Assembly (NCBI RefSeq): GCF_036670015.1
Contig: NZ_CP137636.1
Span: forward strand, 3,078,501 to 3,142,500
From: Niallia sp. XMNu-256
Lineage (GTDB): Bacteria; Bacillota; Bacilli; Bacillales; Cytobacillaceae
Length of the DNA: 64,000 bases
Direction of reading: 5' to 3'
The first letter of the stretch is position 1; each line of letters starts with the position of its first letter. Positions 16,470 through 25,949 of this stretch are shown here, piece after piece. A program made the position numbers and the translations under genes. The notes under the pieces are model-generated. The model ran no database searches and was not told where the DNA came from. It worked only from the letters and a program-made list of their open reading frames with translations.

Positions 16470-17997
16470 TTTCATTTAACCAACTCTTATAGTCCTGATT
16501 AGATGGCTGTAAAGATAAAGCTTGGCTTGCATATTCTATTGCTTTAGAGATATTTTCTTCATTGTAATAAACAATGGATAAATTATAGAAAGCTTCATGA
16601 AAATCAGGTTTTAATTGGATTACTTTATATAAATGAGTTTTTGCTTCCTGTATTTTTCCCATTTTTATTTCAGAAAAAGAAAGCAAGAATAAAGTATTTA
16701 CAGTTTCCTTATTTTCGATATTAAATTCATTCAAGATTGTATAGGCTGCATCAAACTGTTCCTTTTCAATATAGGATTGTGCCAAAACAAGGGCTGAGTG
16801 CTCATCAACAAATTTCCCAGGAGTAGCAAAGCTAAATTGAATAGCGCCCGTTACTAGGAAACCACTTAAGACCACTGCTGAAATTTGATATAAAAATTTT
16901 TTAGTGTTAGGGAAATGAACAATGGCCGATGCAAGAAAACCACCGATCAAACCACCAATATGGCCAGCATTATCAATTCCTGGTATTGAAAAGCCAAATA
17001 TTAAGTTTACTGCAATTAGAATGATAATATTAAACCCCATCGTTCTTTTAAAAAGTTTTGGATAAATGAGACCAAAATATAATAAGGCCCCGAAACAGCC
17101 AAAAATAGCTCCACTGGCACCTGCTGAAATACTAGAACTAAACAAAAGACTAGCTAACGCTCCAGTAAATCCTGCAAACAAATAAATAAATAGGAAGCGA
17201 AGATTACCATAAATTTTTTCAACCATAATTCCAAGATAATATAGAGCCATCGTATTCATTAATAAATGCAATAAACCGATATGAATGACAATCGGGGTGA
17301 AGAGCCTCCACCATTCTCCATCATGAAGAATAAGCCAATTTACCTTTGCCCCGAACTGGATTAACACAGATGTATTCGTGCTGCCTCCAGCAAATTCCAT
17401 TAATAAAAAAATGAGAACCTGAATCCCTATGAAAAGATAAGTAAATATAGGCTTTCCATTATTTAATAAAGCCTTTTCTGATTTTATTTTTTCCTCCACA
17501 GCTAATAAAAAGGCTTTTTTTTCTATTTCAATTTCACCTTGTTCATAGTCCTCTTGTAAATTAAAGTCAAAAGAGGAGGAAAAAAGCTCTTCTAGTTGTT
17601 GGGCACCGCTTTGTCTGTCACAAATAATAGTTGTGACCTTTGTCTTTCCACCTTTTGGGTGAACCAGAGGTTTCTCCAGACGGAATTCATAGTCATCTAC
17701 AGGTGGATACGGTGTAACGTATATATTTAGTACATGTGCATGGCGTCTTCTTAATTGTTTTCGAACACTTTCACCATTTATCAATGTTAATTGAATATCA
17801 CGTTGCATCCAATTACTCCAATCTAGATCATGTAAATGAATGCGAACGAATGATGAATCATTCTTCTCGGTATTTTCAAGCCATATTTCCTTTTGGCTTT
17901 TTGATAGTTGTAAAAACCGATATCCGTGTTCACGAATCAGTAAATGGGCCAGCCTCCAATAAAGATACTCTTCTCGAAAACTCAACATCTTTCCCAC
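16429..17997 (-). CDS. gluP: Rhomboid intramembrane serine protease GluP (YqgP)
   Basis: 522 residues (B. subtilis 507). The N-terminal cytosolic domain (1-180) precedes about seven membrane helices. The catalytic serine is in SAGASGAIFG and the catalytic histidine in NAGHIGGLIG, the Ser-His dyad of rhomboids. The C terminus (about 410-510) forms TPR-like repeats. In B. subtilis GluP cleaves the magnesium transporter MgtE together with FtsH under manganese stress. Its last 41 bp overlap a convergent gene. Confidence 0.95.
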   Translation of the reverse strand: MGKMLSFREEYLYWRLAHLLIREHGYRFLQLSKSQKEIWLENTEKNDSSFVRIHLHDLDWSNWMQRDIQLTLINGESVRKQLRRRHAHVLNIYVTPYPPVDDYEFRLEKPLVHPKGGKTKVTTIICDRQSGAQQLEELFSSSFDFNLQEDYEQGEIEIEKKAFLLAVEEKIKSEKALLNNGKPIFTYLFIGIQVLIFLLMEFAGGSTNTSVLIQFGAKVNWLILHDGEWWRLFTPIVIHIGLLHLLMNTMALYYLGIMVEKIYGNLRFLFIYLFAGFTGALASLLFSSSISAGASGAIFGCFGALLYFGLIYPKLFKRTMGFNIIILIAVNLIFGFSIPGIDNAGHIGGLIGGFLASAIVHFPNTKKFLYQISAVVLSGFLVTGAIQFSFATPGKFVDEHSALVLAQSYIEKEQFDAAYTILNEFNIENKETVNTLFLLSFSEIKMGKIQEAKTHLYKVIQLKPDFHEAFYNLSIVYYNEENISKAIEYASQALSLQPSNQDYKSWLNEITSSDRESSALGA

Positions 17998-18072
17998 TTT
18001 CTATATAGCTTTTCATTTTTAGTTTTACTATAGGCAATTTTACCTCATTCGTAAAGAAATTGCCCTTAACAT

Positions 18073-18099
18073 ACAAAAAAGACCCAGTGATGGGCCTTT
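18073..18099 (-). terminator. Terminator upstream of gluP, after the 18106-18300 gene
   Basis: On the minus strand GGCCCA and TGGGTC pair, followed by TTTTTTG. It ends transcription of the small gene to its right. Confidence 0.8.
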
Positions 18100-18105
18100 A
18101 TCATG

Positions 18106-18300
18106 TTAAATGGGTTTTGGACCTTGTGGAAAGACAGATCCGATGACCTTATTTTTAACTCCCGGAATACTCATAAATGCTCTTACTGCAAATCTTCTCG
18201 CCATTGGATTTCCAAGAATTACATTTAGAACCCGAAAACGCCTTTTAAATAAAAAATAACCTCCAAAACCCATTAATAGGATTGATAGTATTCTTGACAT
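18106..18300 (-). CDS. Small membrane protein, possibly YqgO-like
   Basis: 64 residues with one N-terminal hydrophobic segment (about 5-17), then a basic stretch FKRRFRVLN and a GNPMARRFAVRAF region. The position beside gluP is that of yqgO in B. subtilis, but sequence identity cannot be checked. The start ATG at 18300 follows TAGGAGGGATG. Function unknown. Confidence 0.7.
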   Translation of the reverse strand: MSRILSILLMGFGGYFLFKRRFRVLNVILGNPMARRFAVRAFMSIPGVKNKVIGSVFPQGPKPI

Positions 18301-18359
18301 TAATCATCCCTCCTATTAATAGTTTGATGAAATTCCAGAAAATTATCCTAAAAAGCTAT

Positions 18360-19139
18360 CTACATTTTTATAATCCATAAACCAATCAAGAGCGAAAGAA
18401 AGCCCGCAAAAAAATTGACGAAATCATTATTAATAAATGAATATCCTTTAATAAGCCTAGTTTGATGTCCACAATGAAAAGTCTTCTCTGTTTTTAATCC
18501 ACAGTTTGCACATAAATAACCAGCTTGTACATAAGCACCTAATAAGGTATCAATTACATTCCCTAAAAAGCCAAAAATGGTGATGAATATCATTTCAGAA
18601 AGGTTTAGTTCAAATAAAATATAGCCTGTCAAGGCAATAATAAAAGATCCTACAATTGATGCGAATGTACCTAGCGGGCTTACAGCACCTGATGTCCCTC
18701 TTTCAGCCTTTTTGAACGTTCTTATGTTGTAGGGTCTTCGTTTGCTCATAGACCCTATTTCAGATGCCCATGTATCTGAATTGCTGCAGGCAATTAAAAT
18801 ACAAAAACCAATGATCCAAATAGGATCAGCCGTTATATAATATAACGCACTCGTAAATGCTGCAACTCCACCATTTGCCAAGACTTGCTGCCAATCCCGC
18901 GTAGAGCCTTTCACAAGCATTTCCTCTGCCTGTTGTTTGTTTGTATTTTTAATTTTAGACCATAGACTTGAACTAATAAAAAACAACACAAGCAGAAACA
19001 AACCTTTTAAGCCAAAACCTAAATTTACAAATAAACCTGTAAAAAAGGCGGCAATCATGCCGGAAGTCGTTAATAACCTTGAGCGATTTGCCGCCATAAC
19101 CGCAATCAATAAAAAAGCATATACAAACAATTGAGTCAT
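18360..19139 (-). CDS. DUF92 family integral membrane protein
   Basis: 259 residues with about six membrane helices. Motifs ACSNSDTWASEIG and GNVIDTLLGAYVQ mark the DUF92/TMEM19 family; archaeal and plant relatives include phytyl-phosphate kinases such as VTE6. Two cysteines in CANCGLKTEK plus HCGHQT near residue 215 could bind a metal. The start ATG at 19139 follows GGGAGG. It lies downstream of rpmG, after a terminator. The yqgN gene of B. subtilis is missing at this position. Confidence 0.82.
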   Translation of the reverse strand: MTQLFVYAFLLIAVMAANRSRLLTTSGMIAAFFTGLFVNLGFGLKGLFLLVLFFISSSLWSKIKNTNKQQAEEMLVKGSTRDWQQVLANGGVAAFTSALYYITADPIWIIGFCILIACSNSDTWASEIGSMSKRRPYNIRTFKKAERGTSGAVSPLGTFASIVGSFIIALTGYILFELNLSEMIFITIFGFLGNVIDTLLGAYVQAGYLCANCGLKTEKTFHCGHQTRLIKGYSFINNDFVNFFAGFLSLLIGLWIIKM

Positions 19140-19180
19140 GAAGTTAATGCCTCCCTCACCCTCAGATGTATAAAAATATA

Positions 19181-19207
19181 AAAAAAACAGCAGGAATATC
19201 CCTGCTG
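19181..19207 (-). terminator. Terminator after rpmG
   Basis: On the minus strand CAGCAGG and CCTGCTG pair and a run of seven T follows. Confidence 0.88.
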
Positions 19208-19208
19208 C

Positions 19209-19358
19209 TTATTTTGTTTCACGGTGTGCAGTTGTGCGGTTTTCTCTTGGGCAATATTTTTTAAGCTCAAGACGATCTGGATTATTTCGCTTATTCTTTT
19301 TAGAAATATAGTTACGGTCTCCACACTCTGTGCAAGCTAACGTAATATTAACACGCAT
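19209..19358 (-). CDS. rpmG: Ribosomal protein bL33
   Basis: 49 residues starting [19 protein letters not shown] and ending HRETK, near identical in layout to B. subtilis RpmGA. Cysteines are C9, C12 and C36; the fourth zinc-ligand position of the full CxxC...CxxC pattern is not a cysteine, as in RpmGA. It is part of the 50S subunit near the E site. The start follows GGAGGGAAA. It has its own terminator; a family B repeat lies directly upstream. Confidence 0.95.
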   Translation of the reverse strand: MRVNITLACTECGDRNYISKKNKRNNPDRLELKKYCPRENRTTAHRETK

Positions 19359-19382
19359 GTTTATTTCCCTCCAAACTGTTTA

Positions 19383-19551
19383 ATCAAATTCGCTCCGTCG
19401 AATTTGTGCCCGGAATTTTTATCATCCGAGGCATCCGCCAGAGGCTGATTTAACTTAATTTCAGCCATGTTTAATAAACCTACTATGTTAGTAAGGATAT
19501 ATATTATTCTCACCACAAACGGAAGTGAGACAACTGTTGAATTAAGTTAAA
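19383..19551 (+). repeat. Family B repeat, upstream module plus core
   Basis: The left module CAAATTCGCTCC...CGAATTTG is a hairpin (about 19385-19407), followed by CCGAGGCATCCGCC. The core has inverted ends TTAACTTAATTTCAGC (19451-19466) and CTGTTGAATTAAGTTAA (19535-19551). It fills the gap between rpmG and the next gene. Confidence 0.72.
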
Positions 19552-19598
19552 GTTCGTTCATACGACTTTTCTATAATATCACTTTTTTTTTCGAAATG

Positions 19599-20207
19599 CT
19601 AGTATGTTTTTAATAAGCGATTATTTAATTCGGTTATTTCTATTTTATTATTTCCCGAGATGGACCAAGTGCTACACTTCTGTATATCTCTAGCCCCTAT
19701 TTTCAGATCAAAAACCTTAATACTTGCCGCTGAACCTTTGTACATCGGTCGATAGTTAAGTATGCCTTTTTCCTGACAATCCCAAAAGGAATTACTTGAA
19801 ATATTTGACCTTGATTGGATCGTATAATGATTAAAACCGTTTCCGTTATGCATGCCATTAACGAGATAGATCAGACCTCCAGACACATGATAAATGACCT
19901 TATCAACAGGAGAGATAAACGAGATGTGTTCTTTCTTTTGATTAGGATGGTGATACATCATTAATAATTTGACATGTCTCTCTTTTTTTCCATGATTCGT
20001 AACAATCATATCAAAATAGTTAACCTTTGAAATAGTTGACCTCTGATTCATTTTAACAGAAATGCCATCTGATATAAGAAACATTTCATTTGTCTTCTTT
20101 AACCAATGCGTTTTCCCATTAATCCAAATACCTGGAGTAAAATTTAAATGATGAATGAACTTCCTCTTTTGCTGAAATGGAACAATATTCTCAATTATCT
20201 TTGTCAT
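19599..20207 (-). CDS. Uncharacterised protein
   Basis: 202 residues from ATG 20207 (MTKIIENIVPFQQ); the upstream GTG lies in the ribosome-binding sequence TAGGTG. No signal peptide or membrane helix is visible. It is rich in beta-forming, basic sequence with the repeated theme GKTHW, HGKKERHVKLLM, NGNGFNHYTI. No domain recognised. A likely promoter is TTTACT-N16-TATATT on the other strand, and divergent Spo0A-like boxes lie upstream, so stationary-phase or sporulation control is possible but untested. Confidence 0.65.
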   Translation of the reverse strand: MTKIIENIVPFQQKRKFIHHLNFTPGIWINGKTHWLKKTNEMFLISDGISVKMNQRSTISKVNYFDMIVTNHGKKERHVKLLMMYHHPNQKKEHISFISPVDKVIYHVSGGLIYLVNGMHNGNGFNHYTIQSRSNISSNSFWDCQEKGILNYRPMYKGSAASIKVFDLKIGARDIQKCSTWSISGNNKIEITELNNRLLKTY

Positions 20208-20378
20208 CTTATACACCTATTTGTAATTTATTTTCCTTATTTAATTTATGTTTCAGCCGTGTTCTTATTGGGAATCTTTAAAAATCTCAGTCTACGAAAA
20301 CAAAACAACCTAAATATATATTTTAATCTGTAATATAATGGTAGCATGTATTGTTCTACCCTACAACGAACAGATTTT

Positions 20379-20497
20379 GTCGTATTCTGCTAAACCTATA
20401 TAACTAAAAGAATCAAACAGCTATTTAAATTTTTTGTCCTACGAGTAAGAATTATTTTCGACAAAATTCAACCCAATCAACTCTTGTTTATTCGACA
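20379..20497. promoter_or_regulatory. Cluster of Spo0A-box-like sites
   Basis: The 0A box core is TGNCGAA. Exact matches in inverse orientation (TTCGACA) occur at 20457-20463 (within TTCGACAAA) and 20491-20497; a near match TGTCGTA is at 20379-20385. They lie between the leftward unknown gene and the rightward frameshifted gene. The rest of the 20208-20599 gap is AT-rich with nothing else recognised. Binding is inferred only. Confidence 0.4.
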
Positions 20498-20599
20498 TTA
20501 GACATCCATGATTGACATTCCATACAGTTTTACTAAAGTTAATGGTAAGATATATTTTATTAGAAGTTTAAATCGTTGTAGTTTAAATGAGGTGGTAGT

Positions 20600-20979
20600 A
20601 TGGAGGTTCTTTTATTAATTTTATTTTTGTTTGCGATTGCCCTGTTTCTTCTTTCCTTTTTCATTAAAGACCCCATAAAGAGTTAAGAGAAGAGTTTGAT
20701 CAGTTTTCCATGCAACAATTACAAGAAATATATCAAATGAAAAAGAAACTTAAAGTTTTAGAAGAAGAGTTGTTAGTAACGGAAATGGATGAACCTACAT
20801 CCGTCACATCCTTCTCTCGTAAAGAAAATAAGGATGTACATGACATTATCAAAAACCAAGTTTGGTCGTTATCCAAGCAGGGAATTCCTGTTGAACAAAT
20901 TGCCAAACAGTCTTCACTAAGCGTAACCGATGTTGAATCCATTCTTATGGAATTTGCATTTAAAGGCAAGCACGATTAA
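20600..20979 (+). pseudogene. Small membrane/coiled-coil gene broken by a one-base frameshift
   Basis: ATG 20600, after GAGGTGG, opens a 28-residue frame (MEVLLLILFLFAIALFLL, one membrane helix) that stops at 20684-20686 after FIKDPIKS. In the -1 frame the sequence resumes at once as KELREEFDQFSMQQLQ and runs to 20979. One extra base in AAGAGTT near 20681 would restore a single 126-residue protein: an N-terminal helix, a coiled coil with MKKKLKVLEEELL, and a helix-turn-helix-like end (IPVEQIAKQSSLSVTDVESIL). The ATG at 20710 lacks a ribosome-binding site. This is a recent mutation or a sequencing error. Confidence 0.7.
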
Positions 20980-21008
20980 TAGGAGCAGCGTGATGCTGCC
21001 CCTAACTT

Positions 21009-21668
21009 TTACTCGTTTAAATCATATTGCTTTCCTTTGACCAAGTAAAAAACATGTTCGGCAATATTCGTAATATGATCAGCAGCTCTTTCCAAATATC
21101 GGTTAATAAATAACATTTGTATAATTTGGTCGTAATTATCAGCATGTTGATTATTTAAATGGAATAAATCCTTGATCACTTCTCCATATAAAGCATCAAC
21201 TTCGTTATCCAAATCAGCCACTTTTTTAGCAATTCCAAGGTCTTCTTCTTGATAAGCAATTAAAGCATCCTTAAGCATGTTCGAAGTGATCTCATACATT
21301 TTTTTCAATCTTTTAATTTCTTTAATATGAGGTTCTTGTCCGATTCTAATCGTAGATTTCGCAATGTTTACGGCAAAATCAGCAATCCTCTCAACATCCG
21401 TTGCAATTTTAATAGAAACAATAATACGTCGAAGGTCAATTGCAACAGGTTGTTGTTTAGCAATTAATAAAATCGCAAAGTCATTGATTTCTTCATAGAG
21501 AATATTTATTTTTGTGTCATCTTCCATTATTTTTATCGCCATTTCAACATCATGCGTATCTAACGCCTTCATTGCTGATTCTAATGCTTTAGCTGTCATC
21601 TGAACTAGATGAACAAGCCTACCTTCTAAGTTATTTAAATCATCTTCAAATTTACCACGTACAGGCAC
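21009..21668 (-). CDS. phoU: Phosphate uptake regulator PhoU
   Basis: 219 residues from a GTG start at 21668 (MPVRGKFEDDLNNLEG), chosen because the family starts there and GGAGG lies eight bases upstream; an ATG at 21698 also has a good site (GGAAGG). Two tandem PhoU three-helix bundles are visible, with metal-type clusters (VERIADFAVNIAK and LERAADHITNIAE). PhoU restrains the Pst transporter and PhoR signalling when phosphate is sufficient. It is last in the pst cluster, after a hairpin. Confidence 0.92.
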   Translation of the reverse strand: MPVRGKFEDDLNNLEGRLVHLVQMTAKALESAMKALDTHDVEMAIKIMEDDTKINILYEEINDFAILLIAKQQPVAIDLRRIIVSIKIATDVERIADFAVNIAKSTIRIGQEPHIKEIKRLKKMYEITSNMLKDALIAYQEEDLGIAKKVADLDNEVDALYGEVIKDLFHLNNQHADNYDQIIQMLFINRYLERAADHITNIAEHVFYLVKGKQYDLNE

Positions 21669-21778
21669 CCTTTGTTCCTCCTTCATCAAACCATTCACTT
21701 TCCTTCCTATTATTTTATGTAATAAACCATTTAATTATATAATTTATTTGCTGATAATCGAATACTAATTTTAACAAT

Positions 21779-21812
21779 AAATACAGACGTTATGGATTTA
21801 GCGTCTGTATTT
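21779..21812 (-). terminator. Hairpin between pstB and phoU
   Basis: AAATACAGACG and CGTCTGTATTT form an 11-bp stem with a 12-nt loop; T-rich sequence follows on the minus strand. It is either a partial terminator or a processing site. Confidence 0.72.
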
Positions 21813-21820
21813 ATTATCTA

Positions 21821-22645
21821 TTAACCAAATCGTCCAGTTATATAATCTTCTGTACGTTTATCTGCCGGTGTAGAGAAGATTTTATTTGTATCATCAAATT
21901 CAACAACTTCACCATTTAAGAAGAAAGCTGTTTTATCGGAAATACGTGCTGCTTGCTGCATATTGTGGGTTACGATAATAATACTAAATTCTTTCTTTAA
22001 TTCTTGCACTAATTCCTCAACCTTTAAAGTTGAAATAGGGTCAAGTGCTGAAGTTGGTTCATCCATTAAAATCACATCTGGTTCAACCGCTAGGCAACGT
22101 GCAATACATAGTCTTTGTTGTTGGCCACCAGATAAACCATATGCATTTTCTTTCAAACGATCCTTTACCTCATCCCAAAGCGCAGCTCCTCTTAAACTCT
22201 TTTCAACAATTTCATCAAGTATCTTTTTATTACGAATTCCATGTATTTTAGGGCCGTACACCACATTTTCATAAATGGATTTTGGAAACGGATTCGGCTT
22301 TTGAAATACCATTCCAACATTTGTCCTTAATTCCTCTACTTTATATGATTTATCTAATATATTTTTACCTTTATAGAGAATGTGGCCAGATGTACGTACA
22401 GTTGGGATTAATTCAATCATTCGATTTAATGTTTTAATATAAGTAGACTTTCCACATCCAGATGGACCAATAATGGCATTTACTTGGTTCTCTTGGAATT
22501 CTAAATTGATGTTTTTTAATGCTTGGTCTTCACCATACCATAAATTCAGTTCTTTTGTATTAAAAACAATGTTTTTTTCATTCAAAGTATTCCCCCTTGT
22601 ATTGATTCCATTCTGATTCCCGTCCACTTTTGTCAAAGCTACCAT
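21821..22645 (-). CDS. pstB: Phosphate ABC transporter ATPase PstB
   Basis: 274 residues. Walker A is GPSGCGKST, the signature is [13 protein letters not shown], Walker B is [13 protein letters not shown] and the switch His is [10 protein letters not shown]. The first 25 residues ([17 protein letters not shown]) are a nonconserved extension; the ATG follows GGAGGGG at suitable distance so it is kept. Energises high-affinity phosphate uptake with PstA and PstC. Only one PstB is present, where B. subtilis has two. Confidence 0.96.
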   Translation of the reverse strand: MVALTKVDGNQNGINTRGNTLNEKNIVFNTKELNLWYGEDQALKNINLEFQENQVNAIIGPSGCGKSTYIKTLNRMIELIPTVRTSGHILYKGKNILDKSYKVEELRTNVGMVFQKPNPFPKSIYENVVYGPKIHGIRNKKILDEIVEKSLRGAALWDEVKDRLKENAYGLSGGQQQRLCIARCLAVEPDVILMDEPTSALDPISTLKVEELVQELKKEFSIIIVTHNMQQAARISDKTAFFLNGEVVEFDDTNKIFSTPADKRTEDYITGRFG

Positions 22646-22773
22646 TATAAATACCCCTCCATATTAAACATATTGTTTATGAGTTCTTAGAAAGATTTCA
22701 CGCTTCATCCATTTTTTATCAAACATCTTGAGCAACCCGGTCTATATCTCAATATGAAATTTTTACTAAAAAG

Positions 22774-23658
22774 TTAAAATCTCTTTTGGAATTTATTTCT
22801 AATCAAAATCGCAATAGAATTCATTATGAATAATAACAACAATAATACAACAATCGTCGCAGAAGCTAAGCTAGCATATTCAGCAACAAGCGCAGAGTCG
22901 ATCGTCCAATAATAAATTTGTAGTGGCAACACCGTAAATTTATCAAAAATGCCTTCTGGGATTGGCATTAATAATGCAGGTATTCCCAATACCGTAAGTG
23001 GAGCCGTCTCACCGATCGCACGGGATAAAGCTAATATAACCCCTGTTAAAATTCCTGGAAGAGCTGTCGGTAAAACGACATTTCTAATCGTCTGCCATTT
23101 TGTTGCACCCATTCCATAGGAGGCTTCTCTTAAAAAGCCAGGAACCGCCCGAATGGCTTCTTGTGCCGCAACAACGACAACTGGCAAAATCAAAAGAGAC
23201 ATGGTTAGTCCACCAGTTAATACGATGTTACCAAGATCCATTGTTCGAAGGAAAATGGTCATTCCTAACAATCCGAAAACAATAGAGGGAACACTAGCTA
23301 GATTCGAAATATTCATTTGGATAAATGCTTGTAATTTCCCTTTTTTTGCATATTCTTCTAAATAAATGGCTGTACCTACCCCTAATATTAGAGTTAGAGG
23401 AGCAACAACAATCATTAACCAAAAGGTACCCGATATTGCACCAAGTATTCCTGCTTTTTCCGGAAACGTTGATAACTTACTAGTCAAAAACTGCCAATCA
23501 AGCCATCCAAGGCTTCCAGATATGACACGATAAAATAAAATGACTAAGACAACTAAACCGACTAAAGTTGACAAGAAGAAAATGGACTTGGCTAGATTAT
23601 TTTTTACTAATCGAGATCCCATTTTTTTCTCAACTTGAACTGGATCAACATATTTCAT
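22774..23658 (-). CDS. pstA: Phosphate ABC transporter permease PstA
   Basis: 294 residues from ATG 23658 (MKYVDPVQVEKK), preceded by GGGAGG. Six membrane helices and the EAA-type loop EASYGMGATKWQTIRNVVLP, which contacts PstB. Partner of PstC in the membrane channel. It begins one base after the pstC stop, so the two are coupled. A 128-bp gap separates it from pstB with no recognised element. Confidence 0.95.
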   Translation of the reverse strand: MKYVDPVQVEKKMGSRLVKNNLAKSIFFLSTLVGLVVLVILFYRVISGSLGWLDWQFLTSKLSTFPEKAGILGAISGTFWLMIVVAPLTLILGVGTAIYLEEYAKKGKLQAFIQMNISNLASVPSIVFGLLGMTIFLRTMDLGNIVLTGGLTMSLLILPVVVVAAQEAIRAVPGFLREASYGMGATKWQTIRNVVLPTALPGILTGVILALSRAIGETAPLTVLGIPALLMPIPEGIFDKFTVLPLQIYYWTIDSALVAEYASLASATIVVLLLLLFIMNSIAILIRNKFQKRF

Positions 23659-23659
23659 T

Positions 23660-24616
23660 TTAATATTCCTCCCTGAATTTACGGGATATATATTGTGCAA
23701 CTAAATTCATTAATAGTGTAAATACAAATAAAGTCATCGCAACAGCATATAAGCTGAAGTATAAAGTAGAACCAGCAGGTGCGTCTCCTCCTGTTACCTC
23801 AACAATATAAGCGGTCATCGTCTGCATGGATTGAGTAATATCAAATGTGAAGTTCTTATTACTTCCGCTCGCTATTGTAACAATCATCGTCTCCCCAATG
23901 GCACGAGAAATACCTAATACAAAGGAAGCAATAATCCCTGAAATTGCAGCAGGAATAACGACTTTAAATGTAACTTCTAATTTTGTTGAACCTAAACCTA
24001 AGGCTCCCTCTCTCATTGAGTTCGGTACCGCACTCATTGCATCTTCAGAAAGAGAAGCAACCATAGGTATGATCATAATTCCCATGACGATCCCTGGACT
24101 AAGAATATTCGTTGGTTCTAAACCTGGCATAATTGAACGTAATAAAGGAGTAACAAATGTAAGGGCAAAGAAACCATATACAATCGTTGGGATACCTGCC
24201 AGTAATTCCAATATCGGTTTTATAATCTTTCTTACCTTATCAGAAGCATACTCACTTAAATAGATCGCAGTCATTAAACCAATTGGAATTGCTACTAACA
24301 TTGCAATTATTGTACTTAATAACGTTCCGGTCATAAGTGGTAATAGTCCAAACTGAGCATTATTCCCTAACGGTTTTAACACAGTTCCTGTAAAAAACTC
24401 TACAAAAGGAACACGTTTAAAAAACTCAATCGTTTCTGCCAATAACGTAACAACAATCCCTACAGTTGTTAATATTGAGATGAGGGCAATGATAAGAAGT
24501 AATATAGGCATAATCTTTTCGATTAACACCGTTGTAGAAAAGCTTTGTTTATTTTTCCTAATTAACTCTCTAACGTTTGTACCATTTTCAATTCTTTTAC
24601 TTGTTGTACTTTCCAA
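23660..24616 (-). CDS. pstC: Phosphate ABC transporter permease PstC
   Basis: About 318 residues from TTG 24616 (ESTTSKRIENG follows), chosen because AAAGGGG lies about eight bases before it; the earlier ATG frames lack a site. Six membrane helices and the loop EGALGLGSTKLEVTFKVVIP are typical of PstC. Works with PstA and PstB to pass phosphate delivered by PstS. Confidence 0.93.
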   Translation of the reverse strand: MESTTSKRIENGTNVRELIRKNKQSFSTTVLIEKIMPILLLIIALISILTTVGIVVTLLAETIEFFKRVPFVEFFTGTVLKPLGNNAQFGLLPLMTGTLLSTIIAMLVAIPIGLMTAIYLSEYASDKVRKIIKPILELLAGIPTIVYGFFALTFVTPLLRSIMPGLEPTNILSPGIVMGIMIIPMVASLSEDAMSAVPNSMREGALGLGSTKLEVTFKVVIPAAISGIIASFVLGISRAIGETMIVTIASGSNKNFTFDITQSMQTMTAYIVEVTGGDAPAGSTLYFSLYAVAMTLFVFTLLMNLVAQYISRKFREEY

Positions 24617-24698
24617 TTTGAAATCCCCTTTCATCCTTAGCATTTGTATGTGATCTAAGGTGAAATAAATTCATCTATTCATCCAAGAAAAGCTTTTT

Positions 24699-24742
24699 TA
24701 AAAAACATGCAAGAAGATGAGAAGCAGTCCCCCTCATCTTCT
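24699..24742 (-). terminator. Hairpin between pstS and pstC (likely attenuator)
   Basis: On the minus strand AGAAGATGAG pairs with CTCATCTTCT, and a T6 run follows seven bases later. Such a site would let the binding protein be made in excess over the membrane components. Confidence 0.7.
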
Positions 24743-24768
24743 ACGTAATTATCAACATTTGTTAATAA

Positions 24769-25764
24769 TTATTTTAAAGCGTTTAATGCATCAACAGCAG
24801 CCTGTACTTCTTCATCTGGTAGTGGCGCAAATCCTGTTTCCCCTGCAACCTCTTGTGCATTTTCCATTGTATAGATTGCATAATCTAATACTTGTGGTTG
24901 TTCTTTAGCAATATTTGTATTTAAATAAGTATATACTGGACGAGTAAACTCTGAATAAGCATGTTCTTCACTTTCACCAATTGTTTCTGTGCTTGGTTCA
25001 ACAAAGGTACCATCACCAAAATCAACTTTAACCGCTTTTACCTTGTCTTTATTACTGTCATAGTATCCATAACCAAAGAATGCAATAGCGTTTTTATCTT
25101 TAGAAACTAAATCAACTAAAGTAGAGTATTCTTGTTGAAGATTTACATCATCTCTTAAATCTTGTTCTTCAAGGACATTTTCAAAAAAGAATTCATATGT
25201 TCCGTGGTTTTCGTTAGGTCCCATTGCTTTAATTTCTTCTTCAGGAAAGCTTGGATCCACATCAGACCATAATTTCTTTTCGCCGCTCGCTAAGAAAATT
25301 TCTTTAATTTGTTCTGCAGTTAATTCTTCCGCCCAATCATTTTCAGGGTGTACAACAAAAGTTAAACCGTCTAAAGCTACTTTTAATTCTTGAACTTCAA
25401 TCCCTAACTCTTCAGCTTGTGTTAATTCTTCTTCTTTGATTTGACGGGAAGCGTTGTTTAATGCTTTACCATCTTCATCTAAAAACTTTTTAAATCCAGC
25501 AGATGTTCCAGAACGACCAACTTCAACTGATACATCTTCATTTTCATTCATATAATTTTCAGCCATTAAAGACATGAACGGGAAAACTGTACCAGAACCA
25601 TCAATTTCAACACTTCCTTCTAATTCAGCCGTTTCTCCTGAAGCATTATCATTTCCTTCAGCACCTTCTCCTGAAGTGTTTTCATTACCTCCACCACATG
25701 CAGCAATTACCATCATGACAGCTGCTAAGAGTAACAATAGGCTAAGTTTTTTTAAACTCTTCAT
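24769..25764 (-). CDS. pstS: Phosphate-binding lipoprotein PstS
   Basis: 331 residues. The signal peptide ends in the lipobox VIAACGGG (cleavage before Cys23), followed by a Gly/Asn/Glu linker. The phosphate-binding SBP domain shows DGSGTVFPF and VGRSGTSAGFKKF, the phosphate-contact loops. First gene of the pst cluster, under PhoP boxes. It is expressed when phosphate is scarce in relatives. Confidence 0.96.
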   Translation of the reverse strand: MKSLKKLSLLLLLAAVMMVIAACGGGNENTSGEGAEGNDNASGETAELEGSVEIDGSGTVFPFMSLMAENYMNENEDVSVEVGRSGTSAGFKKFLDEDGKALNNASRQIKEEELTQAEELGIEVQELKVALDGLTFVVHPENDWAEELTAEQIKEIFLASGEKKLWSDVDPSFPEEEIKAMGPNENHGTYEFFFENVLEEQDLRDDVNLQQEYSTLVDLVSKDKNAIAFFGYGYYDSNKDKVKAVKVDFGDGTFVEPSTETIGESEEHAYSEFTRPVYTYLNTNIAKEQPQVLDYAIYTMENAQEVAGETGFAPLPDEEVQAAVDALNALK

Positions 25765-25844
25765 TCGCTTAATCCCCCATTAGTTTTTTATTTGTCCCAC
25801 AAGTACAAGAATATAGCTATTCTATTAATCTCGTTTTAATCCGT

Positions 25845-25882
25845 TGTAAATAGTTTGTAAACCCAAGTGAATACTGTGTAAA
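25845..25882 (-). promoter_or_regulatory. PhoP box array upstream of pstS
   Basis: On the minus strand the motif TT(A/T)ACA occurs as TTTACA (25882-25877), TTCACT, TTTACA (25861-25856) and TTTACA (25850-25845), spaced 10-11 bp, which is two PhoP dimer sites in tandem. A TATATT -10 lies about 30 bp downstream. This is the classic PhoP activator layout. Confidence 0.8.
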
Positions 25883-25949
25883 TTTGTCGATAGTTGATCA
25901 TAAATAGGGTAAATAAAGTCCTGATTTCTCACTGACGTAAAGCTTTAAG

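Noticed and set aside
20660-20700. Programmed -1 frameshifting in the small gene
   Set aside because: No X XXY YYZ slippery heptamer is in the zero frame, so mutation or sequence error is preferred.
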